From NCBI GenBank assembly GCA_027080505.1, contig JALWRX010000054.1, positions 1-51,111 of the forward strand: 51,111 nt of DNA, read 5' to 3'. This DNA comes from Ghiorsea sp. Lineage in GTDB: Bacteria > Pseudomonadota > Zetaproteobacteria > Mariprofundales > Mariprofundaceae. Position 1 is the stretch's first letter; the number at the start of each line of letters is the position of its first letter. Below, piece by piece: positions 35,034 to 44,571 of this stretch. The notes beneath the pieces are model-generated. The model ran no database searches. It saw only the letters and a list, made by a program, of their open reading frames with translations, and was not told where the DNA came from. Made by a program: the position numbers and the translations under genes.

Positions 35034-35037
<4 letters not shown>
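34726..35037 (+). CDS. IS3-family transposase OrfA
   Basis: A 103-residue protein with a helix-turn-helix (FRQECTELVLSHGYSKREAA, then GVGKSTLGKWV) that binds the IS ends, and a leucine-zipper-like coil (IRELEKRIKRLEMEKQILKK). At 34985-34991 the run CTA-AAA-AAA contains the slippery heptamer A-AAA-AAA. A -1 shift there enters the OrfB frame, as in classic IS3 elements. Confidence 0.9.
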
Positions 35038-35905
<868 letters not shown>

Positions 35906-36062
35906 CCACTACAGCATCCAAGGTTTCAAGCTTAGAAAAAACAGTTCGATCTATATCAAAGGTGAATATATCACTCAGATAAGAAATCGGATCCAAGTCT
36001 CTTTCGCTTTGAAGTTTGTTTAAAATGTTGTGAATACTTTTCATTCTTTTCCCCTTAGCCGA

Positions 36063-36109
36063 AGCTTACACTCGGGAACGACGCATAGTGACGCACCCTT
36101 TGTTACAAT
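36063..36109. promoter_or_regulatory. Shared island promoter motif, copy 7, bidirectional
   Basis: One 17-bp core (36078-36094) serves two genes. On the plus strand ACGACG-CATAG-TGACGC is followed by 9 bases and TACAAT (36104-36109), ahead of the SLOG gene. On the minus strand GCGTCA-CTATG-CGTCGT is followed by 9 bases and TAAGCT (36063-36068), ahead of the IS-split gene. Both -10 elements are at the standard distance. The symmetry of the operator explains how. Confidence 0.65.
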
Positions 36110-36120
36110 CCCCCCCCCCC
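36110..36120 (+). repeat. Run of 11 C residues at the SLOG transcription start
   Basis: The homopolymer starts immediately after the -10 TACAAT and ends 3 bases before the AAAGGAG ribosome site, so transcription should start inside it. Length change by slippage would move the start, alter spacing or cause reiterative initiation. This is a likely phase-variation switch. Confidence 0.75.
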
Positions 36121-36135
36121 TCAAAGGAGAATATT

Positions 36136-36483
36136 ATGAAGCTTGCCGTAATTGGATCACGACAATATACAAACATGGTGGAAATGAGCGCCAAAATAGA
36201 TGGACTAACCCCCTCAACCATAATCAGTGGCGGAGCAAAAGGCACAGACACACTGGCTAAAACTTATGCCACAAAGCACAACATCAACATGGTCGAACAC
36301 AAAGCAGACTGGAAACAATTTGGACGCGGCGCAGGAATCATCCGAAACAGAACTATTGTGGAAAGTGCTGACCACATCTTAGCATTTTGGGATGGCTCAA
36401 GCCTTGGCACAAAAAGCAGTATTGACTACGCCCGCAAGTTGAACAAACCAATCACCATCATCTATTTTGATTCAAAATCTTGA
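36136..36483 (+). CDS. SLOG/DUF2493 (YspA-like) nucleotide-binding protein
   Basis: A 115-residue Rossmann-like protein: MKLAVIGSRQY, the loop TIISGGAKGTDTLAKTYA, then WKQFGRGAGIIRNRTIVES and ILAFWDGSSLGTKSSIDYA. This is the DUF2493 form of the SLOG superfamily, proposed to sense or process nucleotide-derived signals in defence systems. The ATG at 36136 has the ideal site AAAGGAG. It is tail-to-tail with mcrC, with a 22-base overlap of the coding ends. Expression may vary with the C-run upstream. Confidence 0.8.
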   Translation: MKLAVIGSRQYTNMVEMSAKIDGLTPSTIISGGAKGTDTLAKTYATKHNINMVEHKADWKQFGRGAGIIRNRTIVESADHILAFWDGSSLGTKSSIDYARKLNKPITIIYFDSKS

Positions 36484-37784
36484 ACATAACCGCAGCCCTC
36501 AAGGCATGACTTGATACCTACAGGGTCGGCTTTCGGGTCGGCTTCGCAATCGAAGGGTAAACATTTCAACCACAACTTATCATCAAACCAAAATTTCTTC
36601 TCATTTGTAAAACAGTCATTTCTGGGATAAATCAGAAACAAGCCTTGGCAATCATCTTGTTCATACTTTTTACCATAAGCATAAAGCTGATACATATCGC
36701 CTTGCGAAACGCCATGTTTTGCTTCATTCTCATCAATCATCTTCCACTTTGTATCCGCAACCCAACATTCATCTCCTTTTCGGATCACAATATCAGGCTT
36801 CAATTGAAATTTATTGTCAGGTTTTATGCATAAATACTTTCGCTGTTCTTGTGTGGACACACTGTATTCTTTCCCCAAATGCTTCCTTAACATCGCAGCC
36901 ACATAATCCTCAAATATTTTCTCCATTGGGAATAAAATAGAAATGGTTTGGATCCTACCTGACGATGGGACAGTGCTTTTTTCATTCAGAATCAAGCGAC
37001 ACCATTCAAGTGGATGTTGATAATGTGTCATGGCTCGATTTGATTTACATTTAGAGAAGTCTTGCCGAATGTTTTTAGACACTGGCACATCCGCAAACAC
37101 AAACATCAACTCTCGGCAAAGCCTTTGATTGTTTGCGTTCCGACTAAGCTTTGACACCTTCAACAATGCCGTGTGAATCAAGCGATTTTCAGGTCGATTC
37201 GGCTCATATTCATCATAGGCGCAGAAAAAGCGTTGTTCTTGTACTGCATTCACGCGTATTTGCTGATTGATTAACAACTTACCCTTAAGAAATGCTTGGT
37301 TTTCCTCTTTTGTCACATAATCCGAACGAACACCACGCTTCACAAGTGTATTCACTTCTTGCAAGAAGTAAGTCATAAACAATTCAAGCAAGTGCATGGG
37401 TGCTTTATGCAAATGGGCATCACCACCCAATTTGAATTTTGCACTTTTAAGGTAACGAAGCATACGAAGCAGCACCTTTCTTGAACTTTCATTCCCTTCA
37501 TGCGTTGCATCCGATATTTTAGGAAGTATTTCAATTTGCGTCCCACATGGGGTTTGCAACACCCCCACATAGCTTTGCACTTGGAACAGGGACTTACCAC
37601 ATCGTTTCAAGAACAAGCCATGATCGTCCTTATCACTTTTGCTTTCTTCTTTCTCTACCAACTTTTCTAGATAGGTGAAAGCAGGCTCAGGTACACCAAC
37701 AGCAACCCGCCGCCCTTTAGCCACACGACTATTTAACTCACCAATTGTAAGGTAATCATACTCTCGAAGAGTAACTGTCTTCAT
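36462..37784 (-). CDS. mcrC: McrC, nuclease subunit of type IV restriction
   Basis: A 440-residue protein with the McrC N-terminal DUF-like region (GVLQTPCGTQIEILPKI) and a PD-(D/E)xK core near the end: LKPDIVIRK (Asp331), WVADTKWK (Asp344, Lys346). It is the nuclease that joins the McrB ring and cuts modified DNA. It starts 9 bases after the McrB stop. Its last 22 bases overlap the end of the convergent SLOG gene, so the two transcripts would be antisense over that stretch. Confidence 0.9.
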   Translation of the reverse strand: MKTVTLREYDYLTIGELNSRVAKGRRVAVGVPEPAFTYLEKLVEKEESKSDKDDHGLFLKRCGKSLFQVQSYVGVLQTPCGTQIEILPKISDATHEGNESSRKVLLRMLRYLKSAKFKLGGDAHLHKAPMHLLELFMTYFLQEVNTLVKRGVRSDYVTKEENQAFLKGKLLINQQIRVNAVQEQRFFCAYDEYEPNRPENRLIHTALLKVSKLSRNANNQRLCRELMFVFADVPVSKNIRQDFSKCKSNRAMTHYQHPLEWCRLILNEKSTVPSSGRIQTISILFPMEKIFEDYVAAMLRKHLGKEYSVSTQEQRKYLCIKPDNKFQLKPDIVIRKGDECWVADTKWKMIDENEAKHGVSQGDMYQLYAYGKKYEQDDCQGLFLIYPRNDCFTNEKKFWFDDKLWLKCLPFDCEADPKADPVGIKSCLEGCGYVQDFESK

Positions 37785-37793
37785 GGAGGTTAC

Positions 37794-40208
37794 TTAACCC
37801 TCTTCTTTTACATCTTCAAGCTTAGTATAAATTCCAAGGTAACTTTCGACTTCCGATAATGCCTTAGGGTTTCGTTCATATGCTACCTGTTCTTCAGCAT
37901 ATTCAGGTTGCTCACCAAAGAATAAGTCATCATCATTTCTTTTCTTAGCCAAAATAAAAGGCTGCTTTTTACCTTTTTGGTCGTCCCCAAGCACCATGCG
38001 AATTTTCTCCCAATCTTCAAAGAAATATTCTGCTAAAAGTGGGATCACTTTATTTGCAAATACTCTCCCTAAATCTTCAATACTTGATTCAGAATTTAAC
38101 CCCATAAAATATGCATGCCCAATAGTATGCTCTCTATCGTACAGTACTTCAATGCGTTGGTTTATAGTATAAAGCATACGACGCAGATTTACTTTACCTT
38201 GAAGCACAGAGTCTCCATCGCCTATCCAGTCATAATCCCACATTTCATTGTCATCTTCATTATTTAAATCCCATGTACCAATAGATTCCCATTTAAGCTT
38301 TTCTTCTTCAGTAAATTGTAATTCATCTAAATTATCATGTAATAAACATGGGTTTGGCATCATTTCTTCAAACTCAAATCTTCGCCGCAAAGCTGTGTCC
38401 ATCATGGCAATCGAACGGTCTGCCGTGTTCATGGTTCCGATAATATGCAAATTAGATGGCACACCAAATTCACCCCCCGACACTGGTAACCGCACTGTCA
38501 TCTCATGCTCTGCGCCAAGTCGCTTATCATCCTCAATCAAAGTAATTAATTCACCAAATATTTTGGACATATTCCCACGATTGATTTCATCAATGATTAA
38601 AACGTAAGGCTTGTTACTTGCGTCACTAACTACTTCATCATCTGATAATAGCGTTATTAGCTTTTCTTTGTTCAAAGTTGGTTCTTTTAATTCATAAAGG
38701 GTCATTTGCGATAATGCTTTGTTAAAAAGCATCTCAATTGGCAGGCTAGGCTCATATGTTCGTAACCACTTAACCTTTCGCATTTGGCAAAACTCGCCAT
38801 CTTCTAAAAATTCATAATCACCAACCACTTCACCAATAGCTCGGAACTTGTGGTTACCATCAGATACAATAACTAAGTCCCCTTTAGTTATTGAAAACTT
38901 AAACATATTCACTGATGTTAAGGCATAGTTATTATGCACTATTTTCTTATCTTCTCGCGCCTCCAATAACGCCTTTATATCTTGCTTACTTTTACAGCCG
39001 CTAAAATCAATATCATCTCCATAGCCAAGTAACACATATTCCTCATCAAGGCACTCTTGAAAAATATCAACTCCCTCATCCAGAAGAGTATTCCCAAGAG
39101 ACATTTTCCAGACACGCTTGTTTGATATATCCACTTCCATACTGTTTACTTTAGAAACTTTTGTTGTCGCAAGAGCACAAATCTTCTTAAGCACCCCTGA
39201 TTTAACATCATAAGAAATTGAACTTTTACCATCTTTATCTTTTTTGGTTTCTGCCCGAATTCCTTCAATAAACTCTTCATAACCATAGGACTGATGGAAG
39301 GTGACAAAATCTATCCGCCCATTTTCTTTTAGCTCTTTATAGCGTTCTTTCGCCTCATCATAATTGCTATAAACTTTACCATCACATATTTCGACTGCTT
39401 TTTTCACGGTATTGTAAGTTTTCCCTGTACCTGGAGGGCCATATAGGATTTGATTTAACGGATAAGCCATCAGTTCACATCCTTTTATTGGCCTGTCTTG
39501 AATATCAACACCGCGCTCGTCATCAGGCGACTCAACTTGCTGGTACTTACTAAAAAACAAATCATAAAAACTCAACAAACTAACATCTTGAAGAAGAGTG
39601 TTTATTGTTGCATCCATAACTTTCTTTATTGTTGAGTCTTTATTTGACCGTTCCTTACCTGACTTTCCATGCTGTACTGTATTATCTTTAAAAGAGTTAT
39701 ATGTATTATCTTCAATAAATGGTGATTTGTATAAGCTGTATCCATTATTTTCTTTTATTAAATAAATGTCTTTATCATTAACAGGGTATTGTTTATCAAC
39801 AATATATATCTTCCTATAATTATCTTCTTCCTTATAGGTCTCTATATTGGTTAAAAGACTTTCAGTAAAATTGCCGAAACATTGAATTTCAAAAAATGCT
39901 TTACCTCTAACCTGCCTAGTTGATAAAACAATATTTTGTGGGTTAAATTGTAAATACTTAAACGCTTTAAACTTATTACCATCCATTGGTAACTTATCAG
40001 AAATAACTGCCTCAAATTGAAGGTACTCCTGTTCATACTTGCTCGCTTTCCACAAGTACACATCTCTCCCAGCTAATATAAAGCAATAATCTCCTTCACT
40101 AATCCCATTAAACCATGTTGACCCTTGAAGAGAATAATAACGTTTCTCTTTAATTTGTTTTTCAAACTGATCATTGCCTGCCGCAAACTTACCAAAAAAA
40201 ACTTTCAT
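37794..40208 (-). CDS. mcrB: McrB-like GTPase with an inserted PUA/EVE-like domain
   Basis: An 804-residue protein. An N-terminal domain (about 1-150) probably recognises modified bases. Walker A is GPPGTGKT (257-264). Between Walker A and Walker B there is an insert (about 350-500) with features of an EVE/PUA-like fold (VWKMSLGNTLL, ITKGDLVIVSDG, FRAIGEVVGDYEF). The McrB signature GTMNTADRSIAMMDTALRRR follows. It forms GTP-driven rings that translocate DNA for McrC. The insert could read a second modified base or RNA. It lies 87 bases downstream of the Zn-ribbon gene. Confidence 0.88.
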   Translation of the reverse strand: MKVFFGKFAAGNDQFEKQIKEKRYYSLQGSTWFNGISEGDYCFILAGRDVYLWKASKYEQEYLQFEAVISDKLPMDGNKFKAFKYLQFNPQNIVLSTRQVRGKAFFEIQCFGNFTESLLTNIETYKEEDNYRKIYIVDKQYPVNDKDIYLIKENNGYSLYKSPFIEDNTYNSFKDNTVQHGKSGKERSNKDSTIKKVMDATINTLLQDVSLLSFYDLFFSKYQQVESPDDERGVDIQDRPIKGCELMAYPLNQILYGPPGTGKTYNTVKKAVEICDGKVYSNYDEAKERYKELKENGRIDFVTFHQSYGYEEFIEGIRAETKKDKDGKSSISYDVKSGVLKKICALATTKVSKVNSMEVDISNKRVWKMSLGNTLLDEGVDIFQECLDEEYVLLGYGDDIDFSGCKSKQDIKALLEAREDKKIVHNNYALTSVNMFKFSITKGDLVIVSDGNHKFRAIGEVVGDYEFLEDGEFCQMRKVKWLRTYEPSLPIEMLFNKALSQMTLYELKEPTLNKEKLITLLSDDEVVSDASNKPYVLIIDEINRGNMSKIFGELITLIEDDKRLGAEHEMTVRLPVSGGEFGVPSNLHIIGTMNTADRSIAMMDTALRRRFEFEEMMPNPCLLHDNLDELQFTEEEKLKWESIGTWDLNNEDDNEMWDYDWIGDGDSVLQGKVNLRRMLYTINQRIEVLYDREHTIGHAYFMGLNSESSIEDLGRVFANKVIPLLAEYFFEDWEKIRMVLGDDQKGKKQPFILAKKRNDDDLFFGEQPEYAEEQVAYERNPKALSEVESYLGIYTKLEDVKEEG

Positions 40209-40295
40209 TATTTCATTCCTTTATTTTTTTATAAAAACACAACAAACTTAATAAAATGTAATGGCTCACACCAGCTCTTAGATTGCTCATCTAGT

Positions 40296-40520
40296 TTAAT
40301 ACATAATCCCGTTGAGGCCTTTATCATGAGTCGATTTTATTTGACCTGTGCACTCTGGGCATGTTTTCCTACCGCAGGCTTCACATATTGTTCCATTCCA
40401 ATCACATTGTTCACAACTATAATCATCATATGGATGCGAGCTTCCTGTTGCGCCTGCAACAAATGATTGTTTGCATATATCACATGACCTACGATCCATT
40501 CCTGTCATAAACCCCATCAT
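40296..40520 (-). CDS. Small Cys-rich Zn-ribbon protein leading the mcrBC operon
   Basis: A 74-residue protein with four CxxC pairs: Cys13/16, Cys36/39, Cys46/49 and Cys54/57. This suits two zinc sites in a ribbon or RING-like fold. It has a good ribosome site (GAGGAG) and a full shared promoter motif upstream. A stem or signal between it and mcrB is not obvious, so all three genes are probably one operon. The family is not known to me. It may be an adaptor or regulator of McrBC, or bind nucleic acid. Confidence 0.75.
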   Translation of the reverse strand: MMGFMTGMDRRSCDICKQSFVAGATGSSHPYDDYSCEQCDWNGTICEACGRKTCPECTGQIKSTHDKGLNGIMY

Positions 40521-40561
40521 AATCGCTTCTCCTCTACCAATCTACCGCTTTGATGAGTGCA

Positions 40562-40593
40562 ACGATAATGCCATGCGCGACAATATGTGTCGC
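40562..40593 (-). promoter_or_regulatory. Shared island promoter motif, copy 8 (Zn-ribbon-mcrBC operon)
   Basis: Minus-strand reading: GCGACA-CATAT-TGTCGC (40577-40593), a perfect 6-bp inverted repeat, then 9 bases and -10 TATCGT (40562-40567). It is one of the best copies and gives about 35 bases of leader. Confidence 0.75.
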
Positions 40594-40607
40594 AAACGGT
40601 CTACTGT

Positions 40608-42128
40608 TTACAACAACCCCCTAAGCCCCTTCAACACCTCAACCATAGAGAAAGTATCCAGCTTGCAATATGCCAACAATGCTTTTCGATATTCCTGCCT
40701 TGTCTCCTCATCCATACCCTCAAGCTTTGGAAATGTATTCATGGCATCACCACCATGTTGCACAAGGCTCAGTTCTTTGTAGCCGTTTGCCATGTGCGGC
40801 GCAAGTAAGGGCATCACCAACTTGATGCTGTATTTCCCTTTGAGTCTGTAATCATAATAATGTTTCTTCTGAAATGGTTCAGCCAAATCCATGATGCAAG
40901 CATTGATTTGGTTTAACGCACTTGAATATTGCGGAAAGTCCTTAGCCAGCTCTTTGATTCGGGTTTTTTCAAAGCTTTCATTATACACCAACACGGTTAC
41001 ACCATCTGGAATGTCTTTAATCATGCTTTCAATCAATGCTTTTCTGGGGTCTGTTCCTTCTTCGCCCAAAAACTCTTTATGTTCCAGTCGCCCATCCTCA
41101 TGCTCAATATGAAGTGAATATTGAAAACAAATTTGTTGGTAGGGTCTTTGCTGATTAAATTGTGGCACTGCGTTTTGAAATGTTTCAAAATCGAGGTGAT
41201 AAATGGGGTATGTCAAACGATCGAGAAACCCTTGAATGGCGGGCTTATCGATAAAATGCGCTTTGTTTAACCATGCATCAACCGTTAGCTTCTGATTCTC
41301 GCTGGTTAAGGCTTCTTCAGGTATATCCTCAATATTGACCAAACCTTGCTTGTACAGCTTTAGTGGTTTCACACCCATATTGAAGATATTGAACACGGAA
41401 TAATCAGGCATATTTCGCTGTTTCTTCCAGCAATAATCATACGCATCACAAGGGTATGGCTTGGTGCAATGTGCGCCAATATCAATATCAGGCTCATTGA
41501 CGGGGTCAGACAAGCATTGCTGAAACAATTGAAGGTGTGAGATTACACCTTCTTGAAGGGCTTCCACCTCTTGGCTCACATTCACATGCGTAAACAACTG
41601 ATGAATATCCAGCTTATCAACATATACATAGTTTGAGTTTAATAAGGTGATAGCAGCCTTGGATATATTCAGTCCCAAACCATTCAACACATAATATTGA
41701 ATCGCAGCATCATCTATATACTTCTGAATACTTTTCAGTGTTTTCTTGGCAGACCAAGTTGAGCTTTTGACTTCGTATATTTCCCAACTGCCATCGTCTT
41801 CCTTGTGCAGTATATCCACCATCACGAGCACACCCTCATATTGAAAGGTTGCTTCATAGATGTTTTCAACACCCTCATCTATCCACTGCTGCGTAAGCTT
41901 AATTTTTTCATCAAAGCTTGTGCCATGAAATGGAACTTCTTTACCATCAGGGAAAAGTTGGCAAGCCAAACCACCAACCACATCACCTGTGGCAAATACC
42001 GCCTGAGTCGCTTCATCTGGCTGCGCCAACACTTCGCGCTTATATTTCTTTAACCAAAGCGACTTACTGCATTGCAGCCCCCTTGTGTACAATGATTTGG
42101 ACAAACCCAAACTTAATTTATTTTTCAT
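40608..42128 (-). CDS. DUF2779 protein: Cas4/RecB-like nuclease plus exonuclease-like domain
   Basis: A 506-residue protein. The N-terminal half resembles RecB/Cas4 nucleases (VLVMVDILHKEDDGSWEIYE, then VKSST) with a Cys cluster (HCTKPYPCDAYDYCW) for an iron-sulfur site. The C-terminal half has an RNase H/DEDD-like exonuclease core (YHLDFETF, VLVYNESFEKTRIKELA, and CKLDTFSM near the end). It may degrade nucleic acid at both ends. The role is unknown, and these proteins are frequent in accessory regions. It ends 15 bases from the shared promoter of the next operon. Confidence 0.8.
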   Translation of the reverse strand: MKNKLSLGLSKSLYTRGLQCSKSLWLKKYKREVLAQPDEATQAVFATGDVVGGLACQLFPDGKEVPFHGTSFDEKIKLTQQWIDEGVENIYEATFQYEGVLVMVDILHKEDDGSWEIYEVKSSTWSAKKTLKSIQKYIDDAAIQYYVLNGLGLNISKAAITLLNSNYVYVDKLDIHQLFTHVNVSQEVEALQEGVISHLQLFQQCLSDPVNEPDIDIGAHCTKPYPCDAYDYCWKKQRNMPDYSVFNIFNMGVKPLKLYKQGLVNIEDIPEEALTSENQKLTVDAWLNKAHFIDKPAIQGFLDRLTYPIYHLDFETFQNAVPQFNQQRPYQQICFQYSLHIEHEDGRLEHKEFLGEEGTDPRKALIESMIKDIPDGVTVLVYNESFEKTRIKELAKDFPQYSSALNQINACIMDLAEPFQKKHYYDYRLKGKYSIKLVMPLLAPHMANGYKELSLVQHGGDAMNTFPKLEGMDEETRQEYRKALLAYCKLDTFSMVEVLKGLRGLL

Positions 42129-42323
42129 TGCATCCCCTTACTTATTTAAACAATACGCCTATACTCTATTTAACTCGCGCCTGCCCTAATAGCTGTTCCA
42201 TACTTATCTTCAAGCGGTAATCCCCCCGAAAAGTAATGGCAGTTAAAAGTAGAATTTTCTATAATGGTAAAACAACGAGCCATAAGCCTCATCGTATAAA
42301 TAAACTAATTTAGAAATTTTTTA

Positions 42324-42539
42324 TTACGTTGTAATCGTCCATCCAGCATCAGATAGCTCATCAATGGATTGAAAAACCATCATATCTTTTGCTTGGGTAC
42401 CATCTTTAACGACTTTATACTTTCCATCATTAAAACTACCTATTCCTGTACTTCCATCAAAATGTTTCATCAGTGCCACAGGCGCACTTTGCAAGTACCT
42501 TTGCGTTTCTTCTTTCCTTCTTTCTTTATCTTCCCACAT
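42324..42539 (-). CDS. Small hypothetical protein with shared promoter
   Basis: A 71-residue protein with a charged start (WEDKERRKEETQRYLQSAPV), a middle GIGSFNDGKYKVVKDGTQAK and the end SIDELSDAGWTITT. The GAGGAG site precedes the ATG. The last 40 bases are nearly repeated in the remnant at 33572-33620, which shows that the gene had a relative elsewhere in the island. Function unknown. Confidence 0.65.
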   Translation of the reverse strand: MWEDKERRKEETQRYLQSAPVALMKHFDGSTGIGSFNDGKYKVVKDGTQAKDMMVFQSIDELSDAGWTITT

Positions 42540-42575
42540 TATTCATCTCCTCATACAATTTCACGCTTGGGCAAC

Positions 42576-42607
42576 ACATTACAAGCTTATGTGACATACA
42601 GTGTCGC
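42576..42607 (-). promoter_or_regulatory. Shared island promoter motif, copy 9
   Basis: Minus-strand reading: GCGACA-CTGTA-TGTCAC (42591-42607), 9 bases, -10 TAATGT (42576-42581), about 30 bases of leader to the small gene ending at 42324. Confidence 0.65.
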
Positions 42608-42642
42608 ATAGAACCAAAGCAAGCATCCTATCAACATCATTT

Positions 42643-43842
42643 TCAGACGATGACATTCCTTTTCCCTTTAGCAATCTCCGCCATATCACACCAATCATCC
42701 CACCTGTTCATTGCCGCAATCACTTCCTCAATCATGACTTCCATTGCGCTCTGCTTTAATCCAACAGTTTCACCAACTTTAAGCATATGTGTTTTCGTTG
42801 GAGCCCTGCCTTCACCTGAAACGGATGTGGTATGCTCACCATTGATACCTTCTGAATAAGTTAAATCGTAGGCAGGCGCTAGTCGCCATTCACCATGTTC
42901 GTCCATCAAAAATGAGAAGTTTTTGGAATGATCATCTCTGTTTTTTGCCAACACGTTAAACACCATCACCCGAAACGCCTGCTCCACATCTTTGGCATGT
43001 CGCGTCAAAGCCTGCGTGACTTTCAACACTTCCATATAATCCAGCGAAGGCATTCTAAAATCAGCATCCACCAAACCACCCAATGTATGCATATGGATAC
43101 ACTGACCATCCACACGGTCAAAGCGTTGAATACCAAACCATGCATTGCCATGCTTATCTTCAAACAAACGTGTTTCTGGCATCACAATACCCGCAGCCTT
43201 TGCCATCAAAGAATAAGCATACTCAATACGCCCTGTTTCAGGTGCGTCCTGAGCAGAGAAAAATTTGACCACCCAAGGTGTATAACCTTCTGGCACTTGC
43301 CCATCACCTGATATCAAATGATCATGCTTGATATGCACCAATATTTTGGGCCTTGCACCACCTGGCGAACCACCAGCTTGCGCTAGCTCTGCCAAGCATT
43401 CACTTGTTTGCCCTTCATAAATCGCAATAGCAGATGTAGCCAACTCACTTAAATCAACATCAAAGCCTGCCGCATTCATACGCTTTGCAGGTTTATAGCT
43501 CAATGCCCCCATCCCACGACTACCAATATATGCCAATCTATCCAAGGGCGATAAATACTGCACATCCACACCCAATGATTTTAAGTGTCTATCCATCAGC
43601 AACAATCCCCAACCATCGGGTAAAGAATCATTCAACACACCAAACAATCCTTGCCAAGGGTTACTGGCTTGTGGTGTTTGTGCGCCTGATTTCATGGGCA
43701 ATAAAAAGGGTGATAGATTTAACCCAGTTTCTAAAAAAGCGGCATCATATTCAAAATATATTTTCTTCTTAAAGGTTGCCAATTGACCAACCAATAAAGG
43801 GTGATGTTTGTGACCATTGTAATAAACATGAAGCTCGCTCAT
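42643..43842 (-). CDS. hipA: HipA-type serine/threonine kinase toxin
   Basis: A 399-residue HipA-like kinase: N-terminal couple-hipA-like region (LHVYYNGHKHHPLLVGQL), glycine-rich loop GGSPGGARPKILV, the active-site segment AKNRDDHSKNFSFL and metal-binding APAYDLTYS. HipA phosphorylates glutamyl-tRNA synthetase in E. coli and causes growth arrest. Partners vary in relatives. It overlaps its antitoxin gene by ATGA. All key motifs appear intact. Confidence 0.88.
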   Translation of the reverse strand: MSELHVYYNGHKHHPLLVGQLATFKKKIYFEYDAAFLETGLNLSPFLLPMKSGAQTPQASNPWQGLFGVLNDSLPDGWGLLLMDRHLKSLGVDVQYLSPLDRLAYIGSRGMGALSYKPAKRMNAAGFDVDLSELATSAIAIYEGQTSECLAELAQAGGSPGGARPKILVHIKHDHLISGDGQVPEGYTPWVVKFFSAQDAPETGRIEYAYSLMAKAAGIVMPETRLFEDKHGNAWFGIQRFDRVDGQCIHMHTLGGLVDADFRMPSLDYMEVLKVTQALTRHAKDVEQAFRVMVFNVLAKNRDDHSKNFSFLMDEHGEWRLAPAYDLTYSEGINGEHTTSVSGEGRAPTKTHMLKVGETVGLKQSAMEVMIEEVIAAMNRWDDWCDMAEIAKGKRNVIV

Positions 43843-44156
43843 CGCTTACCTCTCTTTGGTAGAGGCTTACTACGCTTTTCTATCTCTTGCAATGAGGCTA
43901 TTTCGGGTAGCTCAAACAAGTCGTTCAGCTTGTGCTCTTCATGCAAGGCAAAGGCAATGCGAAGAAAATTTTCTAAGGTTATTTTTCCAGTTTGTTCAAA
44001 ATTACGAATCGTTTCTGCTGACACACCACTTTTTTCACTCAAGGTCACCCGCTTCAAACCTTGAAAAAGGCGTAAATCTTTGGCTTTTTGCCCCAATCGC
44101 TTCTGAGTTTCAGCAGGTCCACTCAATAGCTGTTGCATGTCTATTGGTAAATTCAT
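43839..44156 (-). CDS. hipB: HipB-type antitoxin / HTH regulator
   Basis: About 105 residues from the ATG at 44156. A longer frame starts TTG at 44192. The HTH is LGQKAKDLRLFQGLKRVTLS, then EKSGVSAETIRNFEQTG, followed by a short coil and a basic tail. It should neutralise HipA and repress the operon. The palindrome TTATTG-GT-CAATAA lies 26 bases upstream and is a natural operator. The overlap with hipA ensures coupled synthesis. Confidence 0.8.
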   Translation of the reverse strand: MNLPIDMQQLLSGPAETQKRLGQKAKDLRLFQGLKRVTLSEKSGVSAETIRNFEQTGKITLENFLRIAFALHEEHKLNDLFELPEIASLQEIEKRSKPLPKRGKR

Positions 44157-44181
44157 ACCTACAACTTTCCCACAATAAATG

Positions 44182-44195
44182 TTATTGGTCAATAA
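44182..44195. promoter_or_regulatory. Palindromic operator candidate for HipB
   Basis: TTATTG-GT-CAATAA is a perfect 6-bp inverted repeat upstream of the hipB ATG, inside an A+T-rich promoter region with TTGACC-like -35 on the minus strand. Binding by HipB is inference. Confidence 0.45.
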
Positions 44196-44280
44196 TTACT
44201 ATCAATACAGATTGTAGGAAACTCACCTTTTACCCCCAATAGCTATAGCTGAATGCTTTAACACCTCTGCATGCTTTTGA

Positions 44281-44553
44281 TTAAAATAACACCTCAGACC
44301 TTCGGTATTTCAAAACCATCAATACAATCAACAAGCAAACGACAGCACCAAAAATGGATACCGAAACCATCATCCACTGCTCTAAATGCACATAATATGC
44401 AGCGAACATACTTGATGCCATGGTGAACACCAACCATTGTAAAAGGGATAACCCTTCCACATTTCGCGTTTGATATGTGGTTCGCAACTGACCTACAAAA
44501 CCCACTGTAAACGCAACACTTGCGACCGTGCCACACAACTGCCAATAATCCAT
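44281..44553 (-). CDS. PQ-loop / SemiSWEET-like membrane protein
   Basis: A 90-residue protein with three membrane helices (about 5-22, 37-54, 60-80) and the loop GQLRTTYQTRNVEGLS typical of PQ-loop proteins. The usual Pro-Gln is Gly-Gln here. SemiSWEETs move small sugars as dimers. The substrate is unknown. A truncated copy of this gene lies at 32456-32658. Confidence 0.75.
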   Translation of the reverse strand: MDYWQLCGTVASVAFTVGFVGQLRTTYQTRNVEGLSLLQWLVFTMASSMFAAYYVHLEQWMMVSVSIFGAVVCLLIVLMVLKYRRSEVLF

Positions 44554-44571
44554 TATTACACACGCTCCAAA

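Noticed and set aside
42170-42292. A 40-codon minus-strand frame in the gap after the DUF2779 gene
   Set aside because: It has an ATG but no ribosome site, no promoter motif and no relative in the window. The 195-base gap otherwise shows only a TATAAT at 42260-42265 without a matching -35.
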